26,496 bases of DNA, taken from the NCBI GenBank assembly GCA_018221025.1, contig JAAOXX010000031.1, positions 1-26,496 of the forward strand. The letters run 5' to 3'. The notes beneath the pieces were generated by a model that did not search any database, had not been told where the DNA came from, and saw only the letters and a program-made list of their open reading frames with translations. A program made the position numbers and the translations under genes. This stretch comes from Candidatus Altarchaeota archaeon. Its GTDB lineage: Archaea > SpSt-1190. Positions within the stretch are counted from its first letter, which is position 1; every line of letters begins with the position of its first letter. Positions 21,284 to 26,496 of the stretch are shown in pieces.

Positions 21284-22771
21284 ATGTTCAAAGTAAAAAA
21301 ATTAGATGCTGAGCGCGGGGATGTATTCTTCGTTGCCCTAAACAAACAGAATGCAAGGGACATGAATATTAATTTAGATGACCGCGTTGAGATTTTTTGG
21401 AAATCTGGAAGCTTTACTGCCGTGTTAGAATTATGTGACTCATCAATACTTCCCGGTGAACTTGGGTTATTTAGAGAAACGTGGGAAAAATATGATGGAA
21501 AAATTCCAGAAGAAGTGCATGTGAAACCTTTTGTTAAACCATCATCAGTTCAATACATTAAACGACGCTTGCTTGGTATGCCTCTCAAACGTAATGAGAT
21601 TGAAGAAATTGTTTATGATCTTATGAAAAATCGGTTGAGTTCTGTTGAAGCTGCATACTTTGTTGCCAGTGCATTTGTTCAACGACTTAGCCCTGAAGAA
21701 GAAGATTCATTGACTCGTGCCATGGTTAATGTGGGGAAAGTAATCAAATTTAAACAGAAGCCAATTCTTGATAAACACTGTATTGGTGGTGTTCCTGGCA
21801 ATCGAACAACACCTATTATCGTTCCAATTGTTGCAGCTGCTGGATACTGGGTTCCTAAGACTAGTAGTCGAGCAATTACAAGCCCCGCTGGGACTGCCGA
21901 TGTGCTCGAGATTCTTTGCAATGTTTCTTACTCTGCAAAAGAAATGAAGCGACTTGTTAACGATGTTGGTGCTGCTATGATTTGGGGTGGCTCTGTTAAT
22001 TTAGCACCAGTGGATGATATACTCTTAAAATTACGCTATCCCTTAAGACTTGACCCGCCATCACTTTTACTCGCTTCAATTGTTGCCAAGAAAAAAGCTG
22101 CAGGTGCGGACAAAGTTTTAATCGATATTCCTCTTGGTGCTAAGGTCAAAGACATAGGTGCCGCAAGAGACTTGGCCCAAAGATTCAAACGACTGGGGAC
22201 TAGTCTGAAGATGGAGATGCGTGCAATTATTACTGATGGATACCAACCAATTGGCCATGGTGTTGGTCCATCTCCAGAGGCGATTGATATTTTAAATGTA
22301 TTCCGAGGTAAGGGTCCTTTGGACCTCAAGGAGAAATCCCTTAGATTAGCTGGTGAAATGCTTGACATGGCTGGTGAATCAAATGGATATAAGTTGGCGA
22401 CCAAACTCCTCAATAAAGGGAAAGCATACAAGAAGTTCAAGGAAATTGTTGCAGCTCAAGAAGGAAATCCAAATATTAAGGCGTCAGATATTGTTCTTGG
22501 TAAATACACAGTTGATGTTGTTGCACCAGAAGGAACTTTGCAAATTGCATATGACTCTAATGTGGTAGCAAGTCTTGCGAGGATTGCAGGTTCTCCTTCA
22601 ATTAAGGGTTCGGGATTAAGGTTGATTAAACTTCCCGGTTCAAAAGTGAAATCAGGACAAACAGTTATTAAAATTTACACCCCCGTCAATACGAGAATTG
22701 AGGCAATTAAGGATTACTTGAAGAAAAACAACCCGCTTAGCTCTCGAAACACAGTTATTGAGGTCGTTTGA
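21284..22771 (+). CDS. deoA: AMP phosphorylase (archaeal thymidine phosphorylase family)
   Basis: This enzyme splits AMP with phosphate into adenine and ribose 1,5-bisphosphate, the first step of the archaeal pentose bisphosphate (AMP) pathway that can feed type III RuBisCO. An N-terminal domain of about 85 residues (AERGDVFFVALNKQNARDM) is typical of the archaeal AMP-specific members. The phosphorylase core then shows KHCIGGVPGNRTTPIIVPI, PKTSSRAITSPAGTADVLEI, a Met/Trp-rich AAMIWGGSVNLAPVDD, and the C-terminal domain. The length of 495 is as expected. Neither ribose-1,5-bisphosphate isomerase nor RuBisCO is in the window. It is the second gene after pelA, and its end overlaps the convergent Bud32 gene by 17 bp. 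Confidence 0.94.
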   Translation: MFKVKKLDAERGDVFFVALNKQNARDMNINLDDRVEIFWKSGSFTAVLELCDSSILPGELGLFRETWEKYDGKIPEEVHVKPFVKPSSVQYIKRRLLGMPLKRNEIEEIVYDLMKNRLSSVEAAYFVASAFVQRLSPEEEDSLTRAMVNVGKVIKFKQKPILDKHCIGGVPGNRTTPIIVPIVAAAGYWVPKTSSRAITSPAGTADVLEILCNVSYSAKEMKRLVNDVGAAMIWGGSVNLAPVDDILLKLRYPLRLDPPSLLLASIVAKKKAAGADKVLIDIPLGAKVKDIGAARDLAQRFKRLGTSLKMEMRAIITDGYQPIGHGVGPSPEAIDILNVFRGKGPLDLKEKSLRLAGEMLDMAGESNGYKLATKLLNKGKAYKKFKEIVAAQEGNPNIKASDIVLGKYTVDVVAPEGTLQIAYDSNVVASLARIAGSPSIKGSGLRLIKLPGSKVKSGQTVIKIYTPVNTRIEAIKDYLKKNNPLSSRNTVIEVV

Positions 22772-23333
22772 GGTATCTACCTCGAGAGTATACAGTATCT
22801 AGTCTGATTCTTACATCTTTTTCCTTTTCCATAGTCTTGGAATAACCCCTGAAGAATTTGGTTCGACTAAAACCCGTGTGTGTTGCTTCTGCCGATTCAA
22901 ATAAAACTTTTATGTCTGTTGCAAAGTCCTCAAGCCTTCCCCTATCTGCCAGACCAAAATCTATTAATACGGTTTTACCGTGTCTCAAAATCATATTTGA
23001 AGTTGTCAAGTCACCATGGAAAAACCCTTCACTATGCAAACTTCCAATAATTTTACCCAGCTCCTCAGAAAACCTCTCAATGTTTTGAATCGATTTTAGT
23101 TTTGTTCCCTCAATGAATTCCATTGTGATACTGTATTCACTTACGTCATCAATGCGCGGAACATCAATAACCCTTGAAACCTTCTTCATAATTCGTGCTT
23201 CCCTGCGGTTTCTTTCTTTGCGTATCCTCGTGTCAATGTCCTTGTGACGATATCCTTTAATGATTCGTTTTTTTACAACAGTATCCGTGTGTCTGTGAAT
23301 TTCAGCTTCAGCACCCTTTCCAATTAACATCAT
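22755..23333 (-). CDS. bud32: Bud32/PRPK kinase of the KEOPS complex
   Basis: This small atypical kinase/ATPase belongs to the complex that makes t6A at position 37 of ANN-decoding tRNAs. Residues 4-12 are the Gly-rich loop (IGKGAEAEI), Lys21 or Lys22 the ATP-binding lysine, 106-113 the catalytic loop (HGDLTTSN, with Asp108 and Asn113), and 124-130 the DFG region (IDFGLAD). The C-terminal FFRGYSKTM and basic tail are typical. It is stand-alone, whereas in many archaea it is fused to Kae1. The start overlaps the stop of the third pilin gene (ATGA), so it belongs to the pilin cluster's transcript, an odd setting for a tRNA-modification gene. Confidence 0.95.
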   Translation of the reverse strand: MMLIGKGAEAEIHRHTDTVVKKRIIKGYRHKDIDTRIRKERNRREARIMKKVSRVIDVPRIDDVSEYSITMEFIEGTKLKSIQNIERFSEELGKIIGSLHSEGFFHGDLTTSNMILRHGKTVLIDFGLADRGRLEDFATDIKVLFESAEATHTGFSRTKFFRGYSKTMEKEKDVRIRLDTVYSRGRYLKRPQ

Positions 23334-23737
23334 TCTGCCCCCAAAGTAATAGTGTTTCCTGAACTCTGAATGTACGGTTTCTTACCCCTTGAATTTATTA
23401 TCGTTCCTGTAAAGGTTACATACGAATCCATATTGAAAATGGATGTATTCACTGTTGTTGTCCGCGTCTTCGCAATTACATGACCTGCTTCAACATTAAT
23501 TTCTGAAGGAACATCTGCCAATTCAATGTAAAACTTTGATGTACCACTTCCTATCTCTCTCCTTGCAAGGAGAATTGCATTCACTACTTTTTGTGAATCA
23601 ATATTTAGTGCAGTTCTTGTTCTTTCACTTACTACACGGTCCGTGAATGCACTAAATGCTCCCATTATGTATACCATAAAAAGTATGACTGCGGCTGCCA
23701 TCAAAACAGTTTCAATAACTGAGCTTACCCCTTTCAT
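23330..23737 (-). CDS. archaeal pilin-like protein 3
   Basis: The N-terminus is MKG followed by VSSVIETVLMAAAVILFMVY, the archaeal type IV pilin signal: positive residue and Gly before the cut, then a hydrophobic helix that assembles the filament core or anchors the protein in the membrane. The remaining 105 residues are beta-rich and include FYIELADVPSEINV and VTFTGTIINSRG. It has 135 residues and no Cys. It overlaps both neighbours by 4 bp, so it is translated together with pilin-like protein 2 and Bud32. I infer a minor pilin or pseudopilin; there is no clear sequence match to archaellins. Confidence 0.78.
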   Translation of the reverse strand: MKGVSSVIETVLMAAAVILFMVYIMGAFSAFTDRVVSERTRTALNIDSQKVVNAILLARREIGSGTSKFYIELADVPSEINVEAGHVIAKTRTTTVNTSIFNMDSYVTFTGTIINSRGKKPYIQSSGNTITLGAE

Positions 23738-24387
23738 TCAAAACCCACCTCAAGCGTTATGATATTGTATGTAACGGTTTGGTTGCTCTCAAGTACTGAT
23801 TCGAGTCTTTCACCGCTCTTACTTAGATAAACGCTCGTTGGTAATATTGTTTTGGTACTCTTTCCCCTTGCGGGTGTTATTTCAATTAATGTTAATACAT
23901 CCTTGGCGGCATCTCGAATTGGTCTGGTTCTAAGTGTCATAACGTTCCTAATTCCTCCAGACAATTTTGAGGACCTTCCTGTCACAACCGCTCCTTTGTT
24001 GACTCCAAGAGTACCCATAATTAATTCACCACTTTTAACTGGTTCAATAAAATCATTTAGTGGAACATCAAATGGTGCATAATGGGCAACTTGCGCCGCA
24101 CTCCTCAACTCCAGATAATATCCGAGTGAATCTTGTGTAATCTTGATTTCCGGAGGGTTACTAAATCGTGATTGGCTCTCCAGCCTTACACTTGTCTCCC
24201 CACCATTTTGTGCAGTGGATTCCATCGCATTTGCGAGGTCTGCTAATGCATCTTCAATGTATGAAATTGTTGCTTGGTCCATTCTTTTACGAAGGATTGG
24301 CATACCATACAAGAATGCTTCAGAAATTAATCCGGTTACAACGAGCAACATTAAGACGTTTCCAACTAATTCGCTTATTCCCTTCAT
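23734..24387 (-). CDS. archaeal pilin-like protein 2
   Basis: From the ATG at 24387 the protein starts MKG, then ISELVGNVLMLLVVTGLISEA, a type IV pilin-type signal with Glu at +3. An in-frame ATG at 24477 would add 30 polar residues and overlap the upstream gene; I prefer 24387 because the other two pilins also begin with MKG. The body of about 190 residues has a helical stretch (about 30-60: DQATISYIEDALADLANAM) and then beta strands, a layout known from larger archaeal minor pilins. No Cys is present. It overlaps pilin-like protein 3 by ATGA. Confidence 0.75.
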   Translation of the reverse strand: MKGISELVGNVLMLLVVTGLISEAFLYGMPILRKRMDQATISYIEDALADLANAMESTAQNGGETSVRLESQSRFSNPPEIKITQDSLGYYLELRSAAQVAHYAPFDVPLNDFIEPVKSGELIMGTLGVNKGAVVTGRSSKLSGGIRNVMTLRTRPIRDAAKDVLTLIEITPARGKSTKTILPTSVYLSKSGERLESVLESNQTVTYNIITLEVGFE

Positions 24388-24439
24388 TCGAGACTTACCC
24401 GTTAAAGAATGTTTCAAGTTCAATCCTATTCCTCCATTC

Positions 24440-24898
24440 TCACGGATACGTAAACTCATAGCTATCCCCATTACCAAAAGGCGGCTCCACTTTTATCAGT
24501 ATCGAACTCTCAGTTCCATCATATCGACATTTACTCGTGGAATTGTCAATACAGAAACTAACGACTTCGCTCTGCCGTATATCGCTCAAAGCCGTTGTAT
24601 TGAATGTACAAGGTATTTTATCAACAAGAACTGCCATCTTTTTCAAATCGGCTTCCTTGTATGTAATATCCTGATCCGAACCGTTTCGAATTAATAAACA
24701 TAATTGTGTAGTGTCATTCCAAATACTTACTACACTAATTCGTCCATAAACATCTTTTGAACTCTCTTCAATTCCCGTAGTCGTTTGAGTAAACAAAGTA
24801 CTCTGCGTCCTACTGAGCCACAAGTAAGTTGACCCTCCTGCGGCTATTGTAATTAGTAGCAATAAGATAACTGCAATAATTGGTGTTGCTCCCTTCAT
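24440..24898 (-). CDS. archaeal pilin-like protein 1
   Basis: The N-terminus MKG plus ATPIIAVILLLLITIAAGG is the most classical archaeal pilin signal in the window, close to the G-x-S/T-P-I/V-I-x-V-I-L pattern. The mature domain (about 40-152) is beta-rich with four Cys residues (LCLLI, IPCTF, SFCID, KCRYD) that could pair as two disulfides outside the cell. Several N-x-S/T sites (NDT, NGS, NTT, NST) are candidate glycosylation sites. It begins within the stop of the coiled-coil gene (ATGA). It could be the main subunit of the filament; pilin-like proteins 2 and 3 could then be minor ones. Confidence 0.82.
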   Translation of the reverse strand: MKGATPIIAVILLLLITIAAGGSTYLWLSRTQSTLFTQTTTGIEESSKDVYGRISVVSIWNDTTQLCLLIRNGSDQDITYKEADLKKMAVLVDKIPCTFNTTALSDIRQSEVVSFCIDNSTSKCRYDGTESSILIKVEPPFGNGDSYEFTYP

Positions 24899-25431
24899 TT
24901 GTTTCCCATTTTGTCCAGATTATCTGAAATATTCCCCAGAGCATCTATGAGTGCTTTGTTTTGCTCTCCAATTTTTTCTAATTTTTTTTCGGGGGTGGAT
25001 TTTTCTTTTTCTTCAGTTTTTTCTGGTTTTTCAGATGTAGCCTTTTCTTCTTTCTTTTTGTCTTCCTTCTTTGTCTTTTCAGTGGAATCTTCTTCGGGAC
25101 TGACTCCAGCGGCTAATTCAAGGTAGTCCACCATTTTCCTAGTATTATACGCAATCTCGTCTAATTTTGGAATTTGTGCCTGCAGTGAGTCTGCAAGTAA
25201 ACCAACATTGACTTGAGGCAGTTTCTGTAAGAGTTCGGTTACTCTGACTAAGTGGCCTTCAACTGCATTCATATTGATTAAAAGCTCTTTTGAGAGTTTT
25301 TCCCTTGTTTCAATATAATCCAATAGTCTTAAGAGCACTTGGCCGTCCACGGGTTTCACTTGTCGTTTTAAAATCTCAATTTCGCTTTTTAGATTCTTCA
25401 ATGAAGTTACGGGGGCTTTTTCGCTTATCAT
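24895..25431 (-). CDS. coiled-coil protein leading the pilin cluster
   Basis: This is a 178-residue soluble protein of unknown family. Residues 8-108 are helical with heptad-like hydrophobic spacing (LKNLKSEIEILKRQ, LLRLLDYIETREKLSKELL). Residues 112-152 are a low-complexity Lys/Glu/Ser/Thr linker, and 153-178 a second helix (LEKIGEQNKALIDALGNISDNL). There is no signal or membrane segment, so it should stay in the cytoplasm. It is the first gene of the cluster and overlaps pilin-like protein 1 by ATGA. Archaellum operons also carry small coiled-coil cytoplasmic genes (FlaC/D/E), and a similar scaffold role is possible, but I see no sequence match to them. The ATG lies about 26 bp from a TATA box shared with the DHH gene. 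Confidence 0.75.
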   Translation of the reverse strand: MISEKAPVTSLKNLKSEIEILKRQVKPVDGQVLLRLLDYIETREKLSKELLINMNAVEGHLVRVTELLQKLPQVNVGLLADSLQAQIPKLDEIAYNTRKMVDYLELAAGVSPEEDSTEKTKKEDKKKEEKATSEKPEKTEEKEKSTPEKKLEKIGEQNKALIDALGNISDNLDKMGNK

Positions 25432-25452
25432 TACTTAAAACAGGCATATAAA

Positions 25453-25461
25453 CTTATATAC
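25453..25461. promoter_or_regulatory. single TATA box serving the pilin cluster and the DHH gene
   Basis: The palindromic core TATATA at 25455-25460 is about 24 bp from the GTG at 25481 (plus) and about 26 bp from the ATG at 25431 (minus). The gap is only 49 bp, so one element may drive both. A second AT-rich stretch at 25446-25452 could help the minus direction. Confidence 0.45.
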
Positions 25462-25480
25462 TTTTCCGGCTCCTTTCTGG

Positions 25481-26419
25481 GTGATAAAACTTCATTTCCA
25501 CGCCGATTGTGACGGCATTGTTTCTGCTTTTTTTGTTTCAGGTGAATTAGATAGGCTTGAAATTCCTTATTCACTATATCCAAGTTTGGGTTCAACGGTG
25601 GAATTGTCTGGAAAGGGGAATATTTCACTCGATATTTCAAATACGATTCCAGTAAATCCAAAATCAAAATGGAATCTTTCAATTGATCATCATATTTCTG
25701 ATCGCTCACCCATTCTCTATTCAAATCCAAGAAATTCTGGATTCGAGTGGCCAGTTTGTTTCACAACTTATGCATTATTTGGAGACACGTCAGAATCTTG
25801 GAAGGCCGCCATTGCAGTTGTTGCAGATTGGTGTGCTGAAAAAGTTCCCCCCAGTTTTTGGGATACGGTTAAATCCAGATGGCCAGACATAGTTCCCGAA
25901 GTGAATCAGAAAACCCTTGTTGAGCACCAGCTTGGCGAAATGGCCATAATGATTGATTCAACTGTTTCACTTGATAGGGCAAAAGGTGCGATATATGCAC
26001 TAAGTGCATTAAAGGCTGCAAAATCTCCGAAGGAATTTTTGGAAGGAAAAGGGAAAGCAGGAAAAATGAAAAAAATCAAAGACCAAATGCTCAAAGAAGT
26101 TGATTTTGTTCTTGGCAATGAGCGAGTTTCTGACAAATTTATTCTACTTAGATTTGAGTCTCCACACCGGCTGAAAAGCCTAGTGGCAGCCAAGTCAAAA
26201 GACAGACACCCAAATAAAATGATTGTAATCGCTCAAGATGAAAAAGACAAGGTCAGATTGAGTTTTAGAAATGGGGACAATTTAGACAAGCTTATCAAAG
26301 AATTGACAAAGGGGATTGGTGACGGTGGGGGTCACCCAAAGGCAAGCGGTGGCTGGATTGCCATCAATAAATGGGATGAGTTCAATGAACGCCTCGAGAA
26401 ATGGGCAGATGGATTGTAG
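25481..26419 (+). CDS. DHH/DHHA1 family phosphoesterase
   Basis: Enzymes of this superfamily use two metal ions to hydrolyse phosphodiesters, either short RNA/DNA oligomers (NrnA-like) or cyclic dinucleotides. Motif I is FHADCDGIVSA (residues 6-16), the DHH box is SIDHHISD (near 67-74), and the C-terminal DHHA1 substrate-binding domain carries GIGDGGGHPKASGG (near 285-298). The protein has 312 residues and is soluble, with no membrane or sensory domain. That favours an oligonucleotide phosphatase or nuclease, but the substrate cannot be read from the sequence. The GTG start is about 24 bp after a TATA box shared with the pilin cluster. Confidence 0.9.
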   Translation: MIKLHFHADCDGIVSAFFVSGELDRLEIPYSLYPSLGSTVELSGKGNISLDISNTIPVNPKSKWNLSIDHHISDRSPILYSNPRNSGFEWPVCFTTYALFGDTSESWKAAIAVVADWCAEKVPPSFWDTVKSRWPDIVPEVNQKTLVEHQLGEMAIMIDSTVSLDRAKGAIYALSALKAAKSPKEFLEGKGKAGKMKKIKDQMLKEVDFVLGNERVSDKFILLRFESPHRLKSLVAAKSKDRHPNKMIVIAQDEKDKVRLSFRNGDNLDKLIKELTKGIGDGGGHPKASGGWIAINKWDEFNERLEKWADGL

Positions 26420-26423
26420 CAAA

Positions 26424-26432
26424 GGTTAAAAC
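26424..26432 (+). promoter_or_regulatory. TATA-like box for the truncated last gene
   Basis: GGTTAAAAC is centred 25 bp before the GTG at 26453, supporting a gene start there. Confidence 0.4.
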
Positions 26433-26452
26433 TCTCCATCAATTCAACCATT

Positions 26453-26496
26453 GTGAAGTGGCTAACATTTTTTTTGTTATTTGTGGCTGTTCAGGC
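26453..26496 (+). CDS. start of an exported protein, cut off by the window end
   Basis: From this GTG the frame reads MKWLTFFLLFVAVQA, a compact signal peptide with one Lys, a hydrophobic core and an A-x-A-like end, much like the protease signal at 11945. The TATA-like box 25 bp upstream matches the leaderless pattern of this genome. Only 14 full codons are visible, so nothing more can be said about the product. Confidence 0.5.
   Translation, partial: MKWLTFFLLFVAVQ

Noticed and set aside
22036..22440. Open frame of 134 codons on the minus strand inside AMP phosphorylase
   Set aside because: It lies fully within a strongly conserved enzyme gene in antisense; composition and lack of start signals mark it as a shadow frame.
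24143..24694. Open frame of 183 codons on the plus strand across the pilin genes
   Set aside because: It is antisense to two overlapping genes with clear pilin signals, has no promoter or ribosome binding site of its own, and its product has no recognisable domain.
24975..25110. Low-complexity stretch as a DNA tandem repeat or CRISPR-like array
   Set aside because: It is the Lys/Glu-rich linker of the coiled-coil protein. The similarity comes from repeated codons, with no fixed unit or spacers. No CRISPR array was seen anywhere in the window.
22755..25431. Pilin cluster read as an archaellum operon
   Set aside because: There is no FlaI ATPase, FlaJ platform, FlaH or recognisable archaellin. 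Only pilin-type N-termini and a coiled-coil protein are present, so I keep the neutral name.

Overview
This window comes from an AT-rich archaeon. The archaeal assignment rests on a group of archaeal-type genes: aIF5A, an archaeal S-adenosylmethionine synthetase, AdkA adenylate kinase, Alba, RFC small subunit, Pelota, NurA, HerA, AMP phosphorylase, stand-alone Bud32 and MKG-type archaeal pilins. Many first genes also have a TATA-like box about 25 bp before the start codon, which suggests leaderless transcripts. Coding density is very high. Same-strand genes often overlap by ATGA or GTGA, and five of six convergent gene pairs overlap at their stop codons. I cannot fix the phylum from this sequence; the compactness would fit a DPANN lineage, but that is only a guess.

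Layout. 1-3969: the 3' part of a DUF2207-type membrane protein, a CPA2/Kef-type cation antiporter with a TrkA-N domain, an XTP/dITP pyrophosphatase and an unknown tail-anchored protein. 3970-4410: the only long non-coding stretch. It holds tRNA-His (GTG anticodon, minus strand), a 19-bp second copy of the tRNA 3' end, and a cluster of four GC-rich stem-loops. 4411-5204: two small proteins of unknown function that look like diverged paralogues placed tail to tail. 5188-7318: a helix-turn-helix/CBS-pair regulator divergent from S-adenosylmethionine synthetase, with operator-like repeats between them, then aIF5A. 7315-9018: an unknown protein, Alba, and a circularly permuted GTPase with an unusual P-loop. 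8999-11945: adenylate kinase, TrmJ-type tRNA methyltransferase and a secreted Lon-like protease, all on the minus strand.

12027-18252 is a plus-strand run: RFC small subunit, an 873-residue secreted and membrane-anchored protein, NurA and HerA. NurA and HerA are the known partner nuclease and helicase of DNA end resection. 18249-20245 (minus) holds a lipoprotein and a pilin-like protein with three tandem beta-rich repeats. Divergent from these, 20296-22771 holds Pelota and AMP phosphorylase. 22755-25431 (minus) is a tightly overlapped cluster: a coiled-coil protein, three MKG-type pilins and the KEOPS kinase Bud32. 25481-26419 is a DHH phosphoesterase, and the window ends in the signal peptide of another exported protein.

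Two themes run through the window. Core information-processing genes are interleaved with exported or cell-surface genes in shared transcription units (RFC/secreted protein/NurA, and pilins/Bud32). Regulation appears to rest on compact leaderless promoters, two of which seem to serve both directions from a single palindromic TATA box.
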